Shown piece after piece: positions 25,815 to 37,995 of a DNA stretch of 64,000 bases (its first letter is position 1; every line of letters begins with the position of its first letter). This DNA is from Acytostelium subglobosum LB1 (lineage: Eukaryota; Evosea; Eumycetozoa; Acytosteliales; Acytosteliaceae), in assembly GCF_000787575.1 (NCBI RefSeq), contig NW_012236513.1, positions 186,001-250,000 of the forward strand, given 5' to 3'. The notes beneath the pieces are model-generated. The model worked only from the letters and a program-made list of their open reading frames with translations, did no database searches and was not told the origin of the DNA. Position numbers and translations under genes: made by a program.

Positions 25815-27766
25815 CTACTTTCTCGATGCTTTGCTGGTACTTGTGTCTTTCTTCTTCTTTGATGAAATCTCGGTTTGTTGATGATGATGGTTGATGTTGT
25901 TGTTCATGGTGTTGGTGTTGGTGTTGGTCGTGCTACCACCATTGCTTGCGCTGGATACGCCCTTGGACACCACCACCGCTGAAGAGTTGTGGTTGTCCAG
26001 GACCATTTGCTTGTCTGCCAAGGAGTACAGGTCAATCCCAACTTCCATGCCCTCCAAGATCACCGACAGCATCCTATCGTCGTACACCGTATCGCCTCTC
26101 ATCTTGTCAATGTCGTCACCAAACTCATTCGTCAATCTTTCAATGAAGAAGTCACGGAATGTCTTGTTCGTCATCTGATTATGTTGCATTGCATTCAATT
26201 GATTCACATTGTTGACACCACCATTGGCATCATCTTCCAGTCTCTGTTATGTGTACCATATTGTTTGAATGGAATGAGTCAGTAATGGTTTATGGGCATG
26301 GGATGGGACCTGTCCCAGCCAGGCCAAAGGCCAGGCAAGATCAAAGATCTCGGCGCCCAATCAATCAATCTTACGTTGGTATGTTGTTTTAGGAGTAGTT
26401 GATCGGCTGCATTGGCAGACGCTTGATTGATCTTGCAGATATCCTTCCAAAGTGTGAGATCACTGTAGGACATGTCACCAAAGGACAGTTGTTGTAATAG
26501 ATGTGATAGTGGCATCCTTTCATTCTGGTGATGTGACAACACTCTACGCATCAGTAGCAGTACCTTTGTCGACAGTGATGCCGTCCTCTCCAAGAACTTA
26601 TTCTTCTCCTCTGTTGTCTTCTTGTTGACTCTATTCTTTGTGGCTATGTAATGTCGCGCGAGTGGAAGTGTGTTTGGGTGAGTGGCGTGCGGCAAATGAG
26701 TGGCGCGTGGGAGTGGCGTGCGGCGAATGAGTGGCGGCCGCCACACCCCCACCACGCGATCGGCAAGGTACTTACGATATTCGAGGTTCTCAACTCGGTT
26801 GAGTAACTTGGTGACATCATCTAGATCGGATATATATTGGACAGGGTTGAACTTCTTGGGCTTGGTCTGCTTGATTAGCTCCTCTTCATTGATGATCACT
26901 GGCTCTTTCTCCTCTTCAGAGTCTGATAGTTTATCGAATCTTTGTTTGTCGTCGTCTTCATCATCATCATCGCTATCTTTATCGTCATCATCTTCATCGC
27001 TATCTTGTTCGTTATCGCTGTCTTTCTTGTTCTTGTTTGATGGCTTCTCCTGCACCTTCTTCACCTCCTTCTTCTCCTCCTTCTCATCCTCTGAGGATGA
27101 TGATGTTGTGTCCATTTTCTCGTCACTGTCTTCTTGTTTGCTCGTGCTTGTCTTTGTCTTTGTCTTTGTCTCTACCATCTTCTCTGGCTCTGATTCTGAC
27201 TCTGACTCGGATTTGTCGGATTCCGACTCTGACTTTGGCGACTCCACTGTCTTCTTCTTGTTCTTCTTGGTGTCCTCCTCTGACTCTGACTCGGACTCTG
27301 ATTCAGACTCCTCCAACACAGCCACAACCTTCTTTGGTGTGGACGACACTGCAGCCTTCACTGGCACCGCCACCTCCTCCTCTGATGATGAGCTTGATGA
27401 TGATTCGTCTTCTGACTCGACCTTCTTCTTTGTTGCTGGTGCTGACTTGACAACAGCAGCCTTCTTCTTATTCTTTGCAGATTCGTCCTCTGATGAGGAT
27501 GATGATGATGAAGATGATGACTCATCCTTTGTTCTCTTTAATTGTTTCTTCTTTGGCTTGACATCACTCTCAGATGATGATGACGAAGATGACGATGATT
27601 TACGTTGTTTCCTCTTCAAATCATTCTTTGCCTTTGTCTTTGACTCTGACTCACTTCCACTACTACTACTATCGCTACTGCTTATACTGCCGCTACTTAT
27701 ACTGCTGCTGTCATCCTCCTCCTCATTCACAACAACATCCTTATTCTTCTTCTTTGTCTCAACCAT
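25815..27766 (-). CDS. Acidic Ser-rich probable nucleolar protein, possibly Rsa3-like at its C-terminus
   Basis: Three exons, in transcript order 27766-26776, 26643-26375 and 26243-25815, giving 562 residues. The first ~300 residues are alternating Lys-rich and Ser/Asp/Glu-rich blocks of the SRP40/Nopp140 style, full of casein-kinase-2-like sites. The globular part starts near KKFNPVQYISDLDDVTKLL. A C-terminal segment (FRDFFIERLTNEFGDDIDKM... ending GMEVGIDLYSLADK) recalls the small Rsa3 domain of fungal ribosome-assembly protein 3; this is from memory of the family pattern and is tentative. Ribosome biogenesis in the nucleolus is therefore a guess. The ATG at 27766 is the first in frame; the opposite strand is open across the Ser-rich exon only because of codon periodicity. 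Confidence 0.7.
26680..26745. repeat. GC-rich imperfect direct repeat in an intron
   Basis: GAGTGGCGTGCGGC followed by AAATGAG or GAATGAG occurs twice (about 26680 and 26711) in intron 1 of the acidic protein gene, then GCGGCCGC. The block is much richer in G+C than other introns here. Confidence 0.5.
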
Positions 27767-27916
27767 GTTGTACAATATCTCTATCTTGCTTTACAACAAT
27801 CAAATGAATGAAACTTCGAAAAGAAGAAAAAACGAACGAATCGATTGTTTTGTTTGTTTGATTGCGTGTGTGAGTGTGGTTGCGAGGGTATGTCTGTGAG
27901 GGCATAGACCACTAAC

Positions 27917-30900
27917 TCACTCCATCAAGAATACAAGGTCATTCTTGGTGAGCAGTTGGCTATCTTTCTCTTTGGCAAGCTTCCAATCACCACCTTCGAT
28001 TTGAGACTTGGTCTTGCTCATTTGGACAACGCGCTCTTCAATGGTGTTCTTGATGATGAAGCGATGAATGAAACATTCGCGTTCTTGACCAAATCGATGT
28101 GTTCTGTTGACCGCTTGTGCCTCCACTCCAGGGTTCAACAATGGTTCAACAATGAATACATGTGTGGCCTCAATGATGTTGAGTCCATTGGCTCCCTTGT
28201 TGATTGGTAGCAGTAACACCTTGATGGTGGGCTCCTTCTTGAAGCGACTGATCGCGTCTTGGAACCTGCTGTTGCCACTGGACTTGTTACCTTTGTTGCC
28301 TTTGCTTGACTTATCGCCACGTTCGAATAGTATACCATTCTCTTGTAGGGCTCTGGCGATCAGCTCCAACACATCAGACCACTGTGAAAAGATGATGGTC
28401 TTGTCATCTGGAGTGTCCTTGGCAATCTGCATCAATGCTGTCAATATGGCTTCGATCTTTGTTCCATACGAGCCCTTGATACTCATATTCGGCACTGAAC
28501 TCTCAATCGCTTCAATATATGATATCTCCTCAATGTTGACTCGCACCCTACACACAGGACACTGCATTGTCTTTGCATTGGGCGTGCGCTCAATCATGTA
28601 CATTACACACTGGGATGGCATGTTAGTATGGATAGTCGACCATGTGCTTGTGCGTGTGCTTACCTCATAACAGAATGAATGTCCACACATCAGTACAACT
28701 ACTTCTTCTCCCAAGGCTTCTTGGCAAATTACACAAATGGGTGCCTCTTGGTCGGATGAGGATTGTTCTGGAATTGGTCTGATTGATGATGAGCTTGGTT
28801 CATCGTCATTGGTCTCCATCATCGTAGTGGATGTAGGTGTAGTCGTGGTCGTGGTCGTTGTGGTCGTGGTTGTGGTTGTGGAAGTAGTCGATGTTGTATC
28901 TTGGTCTTTGTTCGAGTCATCCTCCACCATTGATGACGAACATGTTGGCAATTCCAATGCTGTGGCATTCTTCTTCTTTGCCTTGGAAAGGTTTGTAATA
29001 TAAGAGAGCTGAGTATAGAATTTCTGGAATGAGTTGGGAGAGGGCAAGGATGAGGGTAACGGTTGGGGTTAGGGTAAGGACAAAGGTTTTGATGTTGCAT
29101 TAGGACATACTCTATAGTTCTCCGATGCCTTCTTTCTCTCGTTGGTGAACCTCTCGATGAATGGACCTACTTCCAGTGGACGAAGTATGAACATTTGTTG
29201 ATGCGGCGCAATGATCTCGCCTGGATAGCACTCTCTGATTCGGATGATTGCTGAATCAATCTCATCGAATGAGTTGAGGTAGTCCTTTGACGATGACCAC
29301 AAGTCCCTCGCACATTTGAGTTCCTTCTTCATGTGCTTGATGGTCTTGATGTGATGACCACCCTCGCTGGCTATACCATCATCGAGTGGACGTACCATCT
29401 GCATGATGATCTTGAGTGCCATCTCCACCTCAGACTCTACAATGTTCGTTGTCTTCTTGCCAGCGCTCGCCAAGAAGGCGTCCTGTGCGATAACTGATGT
29501 GACGTCATGTTTGTCGTCCTCGTCCATGTCCACATCGTTGTCCCCCTCATCATCTCCATCGTCCAGTGATTGAAGCGCCAACACTTGATCCATCCGTTCA
29601 CGCTCTGACTTGTGTTTGATCGAGAATAGCTTCTCCTGGTAGTCAATCAGAGACTCGTTGGCCTTGCAATGTCCACATTGAGGACCCTTCCTAAGGCGTC
29701 GATCCCTGCAATAGGCGCAGTTTGTCGACATCTCAACGTCCTGTGATGTGAATGATGATGAGAGCGGGGTGAGTGCGCTCAAGAACTTAGCGCGCTCACG
29801 GAACATTGCGTAGATANATGTGACGATAGGATGTAGATCAGTCCTGATGGCTCCTTGAACTTGTTGAGGAGAATGTGTTGGTTGTGCTGGAAGACATGTG
29901 GCTGCGACAACTCGTTGGTGATCTTGTCAAACAGGTCTGCGCGCTGGCCCTTGTCCACGATCAGTTGAATGGCCGCTGTCCACCACTCACGTCCACGCGT
30001 GCTGCTGTCAAACTCCTTGAGCAGCTCCACTGTGGCCTCATTCTCATTCTTGAATACCAGGTCGTCCTTGACCATGTGCGACTTCTTTCGCTCTTGATAC
30101 GCCAGTTTGATGGCCTCTGCCTCGGCGGCAAAGTCATCATCGCGCAACGCCCTGGCCGTGAGCTTGCCCTGCTTGACCAAGTAGTCCAGGTTGTGTAAGA
30201 CATGCAGCTGCTGGTACCATTCGGGTTTGAAGTACTGAGTGTTGGACTCAATCATTGATAAGGACTCGCGATAGAGTGTGGCAGCGAGGTTATGATCGCC
30301 CTTGATGAGGTGTCCTGCCGCCAGACAGTTGATCGTGTGCACCAGCTCCTTCTGGGCGTTCTTGCACTCGAGCGATGCGTTCTCAATCAGTCGCTCGAGC
30401 AACTGGTCCATAGTCATGGTGTTCCTCGAGATGCTCTGGACGCCGCGACTGCCAACCTGCGGATGCTGGCACGTCTGTCTCAGGACAAGCAGTGGCTGCA
30501 GGATCTTCTGGATCACCTGAGGTGAGGTGTGGGTCGCGTTGGGGTTGCGACTGAACACCTTGTTGAAGAGTGTGCGCGCTGCTTCCGAACACTCATGAGC
30601 CTTGCGTCGATAGTACAATCGCTCGACGACACTGAATGTGAGCAACTTGGTGTCGCGATCGTATTGTGGCGGTATTTTGAGTTCGTTCGCCACCATGCTC
30701 TTGGTTGTGCGCACCATGAGCTGCTGAAGAAGTTCGATGAGGTAGTCGATGGTGCCCCGATCGCCACGATTGAACTTTGATTCGATGCAGTGACTCCACC
30801 AGAAGCGATCAGAGAATGGCGTGAGGCGCAGGAATTGGACCAGGGCAAAGAGGTCGCTGAGTCCGCGCTGGATGGGCGTGCCTGATAGGCCCCAGCGATG

Positions 30901-33187
30901 TCTACATTGTAGAGATACAGCCATCTGGAGATACTTGGAGTTGGTTGACTCGACCATCTGCACCTCGTCCAAGCATATTCTCCACCACACAAGACACGCA
31001 AGCGGAGTCTTTGGCGTCTCAACGCGGACATAGCGAAGGCGGTTCTGTGTGCGTGTAGGGTTGATGCAATGCAGTTCGCCAGAGAGCACGTCGTAGGTGG
31101 TCAGTACAATGTCGTACGAAGCCAGTTCGTGTGGCGTAACGTTGTCCTTGTAGATGCCGTGATACTCTAGCACGGTGAGGCCGTTCGTATGTTTCTTGAT
31201 CTCGTCCAGCCATTGCGAGTAGATGGGTGTTGGTGTCACGATGAGCGTGGTCTTGGACTCGATAAGTGTGTCGCGGTACCACATTGGTCGCAGCTCGCTC
31301 TGTATCCTCTCGCGTTCCTCCTCCTCCCTCAGTTGCTCCTTTTCCGCAACCATCGCATTGTACCTCTTTCGATTGGCGTCCGTGCAGAATGTGCAGAAGT
31401 AGTGGTCGTTGGTCACGCGGTATTGTCGTCCCACGCATGCCACACTCTGCCATCGTGCGCAAGTCGTGCATTGCACCCAGATGCCCTTGTCGTGCGAATC
31501 CTCATCTTTGCCACATTTGCAAGCCACGACCTCTCCGGCATCGTTGACGTACTCCTTGATGGGAGGAGGAGTTGGGATGAACTCAACGTCCATCACTTCG
31601 AGCTTGGGCTTGGTGCCCGCGTTCAGGACACGCGGTGCCGGGTCTTTCTTGGCATTGGCGACCAAGAGTGTGAGTAGTTGTACAGTCTTGCCAATGCCTG
31701 GCTCGTCCGCCAGGATGCCACCTGGCACCTCCAACGATGTGTTTGACACGATGGGCTCGTGCGACAGTCGGCCAACGTACTCATTGTAGCAGAACTCCTT
31801 GTTGTTGATTGAGATTGACTTCCAGAGTGGATGAAGTTTCGAGCCTACGCGGTTGATTGTCATGGTGGGCTTGATCTCCCTGTCATACATCCACTTGACT
31901 GTCCGCAGCTGATACTGCTTGAGCTCTGATATCACCTTGCCTTGAAACATGTCTGTGGGCATTGTCTGTGCACCAGGGCGCAGTCCAACCTTGTTATAAA
32001 TGATCTTTGGGTCGAACACAAATGGAGTTGATGTTGTGCCACTGTTGCTGTTGTTGTTGTTGTTGTTGTTGTTGTCATTGCTTGAGAACAGAGATGGATA
32101 GGGGAATGTGAATGAAGTGTCATCTGATGACGATGATGTACCAATCTGATTGAGTGACTGTGATGTGTTGTTGTCATCGTCCTCTTCGATGATGGCGGCA
32201 TCATCACCATTACCACCATCAACATCATTGATGTTGAGGAAGTAGTTGAACAATGTTTTGATACACTTGTTGTACTTGTACTGGAATATCATTGATTCCT
32301 CATGTTGTTGTTGTTGGTCCGTCTGTTTGTCCTCTGACTGTGACGATGATACAACTTGTTCAAATGCATCATTGGTAATATATATTTGAATTGAAAGATT
32401 GAGTCCAGTGTTGTTGTTGTTGCTAGTGTCACATGTGATCATGAATAGTTTAACATAGCCAATTGAGTGAAGATAGAGGAGATCAGATATCACAGCACGA
32501 GGGCATTGTAGAGTACATTCAAGCAACTTCTGATTGAGATGATTGCATATGAAGCCCGAAGCAGGGTCAATATCAACATTGTTCACAAACAGATACAGTC
32601 CACTGTCTAAATGAGAATGACAATTGACCCAATGAGTTAGTATCTGCACTCACTCACTCAATGAATCAATAATACATACATTGAGTAAGTGATGTGGCAG
32701 CACTAAGTGATATGTGACCAATGGGTATGTCAATGTTGGGAGTGAATGCAGTGTTGTTGAGCGAGGCTTCTTGGATTGAGTTGAAGACATTGACAAGACT
32801 TCCATTGATGAATCCATTCTTTTTGTTTGATATTCTATACTTTTGAGTCAATGGTAGTATTGATGGAACCTCCACTGACTCCATCGTTGATGTAATATTC
32901 TCATCATCTTCGCACATTGGTTGTTGTTGCTCCACACTCACCTCATCATTATCATGATGACCAAGTTTAATTCTCTTATTCATTTCATCATCAAGTTCAT
33001 GTTGATCAATGAGAGATTGTGATGTTGTTGATGTAGTTGATGTTGTTGGTGTTGTGGATGTATTTATCTCGCTCCATGTATTATTTACTAATTGTTTAGT
33101 TGATAATTTAACTGGTTTACTTGATTTTCTTTTATTTATTCTATTATTATCATTATTAATATTATTATTATTGTTTTTGTCCTCCAT
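27917..33187 (-). CDS. shprh: SHPRH-type SNF2 helicase / PHD / RING E3 ubiquitin ligase
   Basis: Four exons, in transcript order 33187-32680, 32606-29111, 29023-28664 and 28609-27917, about 1,685 residues. SNF2 ATPase motifs are interrupted by a PHD finger, as in SHPRH: GGILADEPGIGKT (motif I), then CKCGKDE...WVQCTTCARWQSVACVG...YFCTFC (PHD), LTTYDVLSGELH, the family-typical LDEVQMVE box, and RHRWGLSGTPIQRGL. A C3HC4 RING follows (CVICQEALGEEVVVLMCGHSFCYEC, CPVCR), completed across the exon 3/4 junction. Helicase C motifs are IIFSQWSDVLE and NRTHRFGQ. Animal SHPRH and yeast Rad5-like proteins polyubiquitinate PCNA and remodel stalled forks. The single N at 29817 lies in exon 2; the frame before and after it disagree by one missing base (or two extra), most simply an assembly fault. 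No linker-histone H15 domain was recognised. Confidence 0.9.
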
Positions 33188-35941
33188 GGATTAGTATAGT
33201 ATTAATATTAGTATTTTTATTATTATTAATTATTTGTTTCAAGTAGTTGGGAGCAAACCAAAATGAATCAAATGACCCTCCTTCCATCCATTATCCATCC
33301 ACACACATATTGATTCGAGAATGATTCTAGACGAAGTTCATTTCATCAAGCCCTCATTTCACAACCCAAACGCTAACATAAGTTACCCTACCCTTGTCCT
33401 TCCTTACCCACCACGCACTAATCTACATTGTTCTAGAACAATATATATTATGGCTAGCGAAAGGCATTTAGATATGATGACGTTTACCTGGTGCTCGGGT
33501 CTACCCTCTTAAGAGATATATTGAGAGTGGCGCGTTCCCAAAGGGCATCGAGATGTTGCAGAGAGTGGCGCGTTCTCGTTCTCCATAGTACATTCAGCAT
33601 CAACCAACAAGCAGTGGGACCCGCAAGCAAGGATGGCGTTACCGAGACTGGTGCAGCGTGACGAGGATGGTCAACAATTGATTCATCGCGCTGATCCTTG
33701 ACAGGTTGGTGATCGGGAAGGAGCTTGTCTGGGACTGGGACATCAATCATCTTATCAGACATCACAACGCCACTGTTCACCTACATCTTGTCGCAGAGAC
33801 GTCACATGTTCAGCCACCCCACGTTCTGATCAACGCCTGCTGCTCGGGCAACTAGTATGTCGTCGAGCAGCTTCTTGAGCACGAGAGCCAGGGCCATGCC
33901 TCTGACTACCGCAGCACCCAATCGAACATTGCCAGGTTGCTAATCAAACATGGCTACAACGACTGGCACTCGCTTCCTCATCGTTGGTGATCTTGTCAAA
34001 CAAATCTGGGAAGTTACGTTACCTTGTGCAACAACAAGACATCTTGACTTACTTACTTACTCAATCTGGTGCACCACAAACATGGTTCGAGCACGCCCTT
34101 GGCTTGGCTTGGCATGGTCGGACGGTAATGTCGAAAAGTAATACTTAAGTGAGGGAACTCGAGCGAGAGAGAGAGAGAGAACTGTTTGAAGACATGTCTC
34201 ATATCTAATATCTTCACAACCCTGGTAAGGGTGCGCGTCTGGACACCAAGATTGGCAAGTAGCTCCGACTGCTAACGGACAAGCCTATACCATTGGTGCG
34301 AGGGTGTTGGTGACCAACCATGCCATTTGCCAAGGGAACAGGTCTTTATCTATCTTCTTCGCAGATATATGTCAAGATTGGTTTGATTAATGAAGGCAAG
34401 TAATGTTGAACAAGGAATGGATGAAGAGGGAGAGGTGCGCTATTGATGGTCTGATAATCTCATTGCCAAGGTGACATCTACAGATACAGATAGGAGGTGG
34501 TGATGGTCAACAACTAAACCCATGGTTGTCATTAAGTGACAAGCCCATCCCGACCCCATCCCCGTCACATCAACGCCCTTCAATCAAATCAAAATCCATC
34601 CACCCATCAATCAATCCAATCACACGCACACACAGACATGACCTCTCTTGATTTTGATATCCAAGTCCATCGCGGCTGTCCAAAAACAGAGAGTTGTTCG
34701 CGATGACTTGCCAGGGATGGGATAGATGGTTGGCATCTATGTAGACCTAGTCCAGATCGCATGGGTATAGGCCCGCACACTCGTCAAAGGGTCACTCCCT
34801 TTGATCATTGATGGATGCGGATACAGCACCTCGAGGCAACACGGACCATCCATTCACTCTATGGCTTTGACTCGCTATCAAATCGACACAACGATATGGG
34901 GGAATCCGCCTCGCTATGTTGATTGCATTAATAGTGGTCCAGATACCAATCTCGAGGCATCGATGCCTTTGCAAAAAACGAAACGAAAAGCGGGGTTGTT
35001 GCCCTTCCGTCCGCGAAAAGCCTCGTGTACAGGCCTGCGGGTGGTGGGGGGTGATCAGCGAATGGGAGCGAGGAGTATGTGGAGATTGACATCTTGATTG
35101 ATGCAAACACAATCAGATACATCTGTGGTTGTTCATCCATCCAGTGAACTTTGCGCATTAGCCTATTGGTCGCCTGTTTGATCTGCCCCGACCAGCCAGT
35201 CAGTCAGTCAGTCTGTACCTTACTTAGTTACTCGCAGCCCAACGAGGAGATATCTGGAATGTCATAGACAGAGTTTAAAGTTTGATTGATTCCAAGTCGG
35301 GGCACGAGGCATGTCTGGTCAGCGCCAAGATCCACACTTGTTGTAAGTGTGGCACACACAAATGCCTCCTTGTTGGCTAGCTTGCTTGGTCAATGAACAT
35401 GAGAAGGTGCGAGCAGTGAGCAGGTCAGCACAAGGCACGGCAAGGCACGGCATGGCCTTCACCTATTCAAAGCAACAAGTACTGCTCATTCTCATTTTTG
35501 CAACCTCGATCAATCAATTCATCTTCCTCCTCCATCTCTCTGATCATTCAACACCTCTGTGTGTGTGTGTGTGTGTTCTTGGTTGTTCTTGTTGTCTTGT
35601 CGTTGTAGACACATGTCCACAAGCGGTGCAGTACAGTCCACCTCAGCACGCCATCATTGATCGCTATCACCATCACTCCACACGCCATCCATCAATCCAG
35701 CTGCCTGTCTGTCTGCCGGTCTACCTGGCATCCATCTACTACCACTTGATCCAATTCAAACTCAACTTACAACAATCATTCCATCAATATTAACATCAAT
35801 CAGCTGATACACACTTGACCGGTCACCTGACACTATCACCTGACATCTTTTATTCCATCAACGTATACCTAACGGCCAACAAACAACTTATACATATACA
35901 TTTAACTACGGCAAACGTAATCTCCTCACGTTGACCAAGTT
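33188..35941. other. Gene-poor 2.75-kb intergenic region
   Basis: No convincing gene. The stretch at 33866-33988 reads on + as a short ankyrin-like segment (STQSNIARLLIKHGYNDW) bounded by stops, perhaps a remnant. There are GA repeats at 34163-34182 and a GTGTGTGTGTGTGTGT run near 35559. Longer open frames, such as 35347-35793, have no recognisable composition or family likeness. Both flanking genes are transcribed away from this region, so it should contain their promoters. Confidence 0.45.
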
Positions 35942-36546
35942 ATGGATGGAATATTGTCAGTTATAACATCTCAATCAACTTCATCGCCATCCAACATGGA
36001 TGGCAACAGCAACAGCAATGCACGTCCAATATCTCCCACATCAACAACATCAACAAGTACAACAAACAATAAGAAGAAGAGAGATTGGAGCTCAGGCTCG
36101 CAGTCTCCGCCAACAAATGTCCAGTCTACACAACAACTGGGCATAGATGATCAAAACAGCAACAACAGCAGTTCAACCAAGAAGTTGAAAGATTCAATAC
36201 ACTCCTCTCCTTCCAGGAGTGTATCTCCCGACTATCCTCCTCCTCCACCTAGACAACATGTATGTTATGGTTCATTCGTTGGAACTTAAGTCCACGCTCA
36301 CACACTAACACCTGACCTCGTAGTCCATGAGCAAGCTCAACTTACTATTGGACTCAGTGGAGAGCGCGCCTGTGGCTGTGCCAGGATTGAGTCCAAGCAG
36401 CAGCGGGCGCACATCTATGAAGACGCCGCGTGAGCTTGGCCAATCAACGCCATCGTCCACAGTCGGCCTGTACAGTCTACTCTCACAGCCATCGAACGAC
36501 AAGAAGGATTCATCCAAATATGACATGCCAAACCTTTTCATCACAA

Positions 36547-36583
<37 letters not shown>

Positions 36584-37655
36584 GCAGCAACAGCAGATAA
36601 AGAATAGCCACTCATCATCCTCCCTCCTCCCATCACCATCCACCGTACCTCCCACCTCCTCCCTCTCCACATCCTCCTCCTCACTTGTACATAGCTCTGC
36701 TCGTGTCTCCACGAGCAGTCACGACGACGACAACACACCAATATACATCACCAAGAGGGAGTTCAACGAACTGCGCGAGGAGCTGCAGTCCCTCAGGTCC
36801 AAGGTGGCGACGCTCAGCAGCTCACCCCCCAGCACCGTATCTCCGCGGTCCGGCGCCATCACGGCCACCGGCTCCAAGGGCAGTGGTAGCACCAGCTCGC
36901 CACCCCAGTCGCCGCTGCTGCAGTCCACCGTGCAGGAGTGTGTAACTCGCGAGTGGATACGCTTCAACAACGAGTTCCAGGCAGGCTACAACGACCAGGC
37001 GCGCAAGATTGACGGCGCTCTCAAGTTCATCTTGGAGTTCAGCACCAAGAACGAGTCGTACATGATTGGCATTGAGGAACGCATCCACCTGCTCACCCAA
37101 CGTATGATGGATTTCGAGAAGTTCCTGATGATGCCCAAGCATCCGGGCTCGTCCGTCGACTACCCCATCTCGCCCATCATGCACCCGGCCAAGTACCCAC
37201 CCGGCATGGGCGGCCACCCCTCGCACGAGACCTCGTCACCAATGTACTTCATCGATCACTCCCCAAGACACCCTCCACAGTACCATCAGCAGCCGCCACA
37301 CCTCTCGCTCAGCGGCAAGGAGCCAGCCAGCCAACCACAGCCACAGCAACCATCAACGGCAGGTGGTTCCAAGGGCGGACCGACTCTCGCCAAGGGTGGA
37401 CCGACCGAGTCGCCCAGCCTGACCAGCCAGAAGAAGGTGGTTCAGCAGCGTCTGCAGCAGAGACTGGATGCGCAGCAACAGGCTCAACAACAAGCCCAGC
37501 CACCACAACTCTCGCCGACCAACCCTCCCTTGAAGCATCCACCGCCCCCTCACGTGCCCAATATGTACCAAGCCTACGAAGGACCATTCGAGGGCCGACC
37601 CTCCTACTACTACCCCAACGGACATCCTGCCTATCCTTATCCCTACACCTTCTAG
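35942..37655 (+). CDS. PolyQ, Ser/Pro-rich coiled-coil protein of unknown function
   Basis: Two exons, 35942-36259 and 36324-37655, giving 549 residues. The N-terminal ~105 residues are Ser/Thr/Asn-rich with a KKKR nuclear-type basic patch and end in a polyproline run. Exon 2 opens with SMSKLNLLLDSVESAP. A 17-residue polyQ tract lies at 36548-36597, after which a predicted coiled coil reads REFNELREELQSLRSKVATL. A helical segment (WIRFNNEFQAGYNDQARKID... and IEERIHLLTQRMMDFEKFL) is the best-ordered part. The C-terminus is Pro/Gln/His-rich and ends YPNGHPAYPYPYTF. I do not recognise a family; a nuclear regulatory or scaffold role is only a compositional guess. Confidence 0.75.
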
Positions 37656-37851
37656 AACAATCATCAGTCCGTCCATCCATCCACCAACCAATCTTCCGCC
37701 GCGAGGCTCCATGTAGAAGTGCAATGTAATATAGCCACTCATCATCCATTATCTGTTTCCTGTCTTATATCTTGTCTTTAATGTTTTGTTTGAAAGGGTG
37801 TATCCATGTCTACTTGGATGGTGGCGGCATTGATTTGGATTACTTTGAATG

Positions 37852-37930
37852 CATTGTGTATAAGGGTATCAATCCAACAAGCACTGGCAATCAGTTTAGC
37901 TTGGTTGGACGTCATTACTATTCACAATTG
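37852..37930 (-). promoter_or_regulatory. SECIS element in the deiodinase-like 3' UTR
   Basis: About 66 bases after the stop codon, the minus strand folds as a eukaryotic SECIS. The lower helix pairs ATTGTG-A-ATAG with CTTAT-A-CACAAT. The non-Watson-Crick quartet is ATGA (37915-37912) opposite TGAT (37871-37868). The upper helix pairs TCCAACCAAGC with GCTTGTTGGA (one bulged base). The apical loop carries the unpaired AAA (TAAAC). In eukaryotes SECIS recruits SBP2 and eEFSec to decode UGA as Sec. The fold was drawn by hand. Confidence 0.82.
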
Positions 37931-37995
37931 CAATCATTCATCCATCATCAAATATGCCTATTCCCAGAGTTATCCGGATGACATCCATTCATTCA

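Noticed and set aside
26700-27899. 399-residue Ser-rich open frame on the + strand
   Set aside because: It is the antisense shadow of the Ser/Asp/Glu codon repeats of the acidic nucleolar-type protein on the minus strand.
33970-34005. 22-base match to part of SHPRH exon 2 (near 29907-29930)
   Set aside because: A TCGTTGGTGATCTTGTCAAACA match with no flanking similarity; too short to call a duplicated fragment without a proper search.
35347-35793. 148-residue open frame in the gene-poor region
   Set aside because: It contains GT-repeat-derived CVCVCV and lacks any conserved segment; probably chance.
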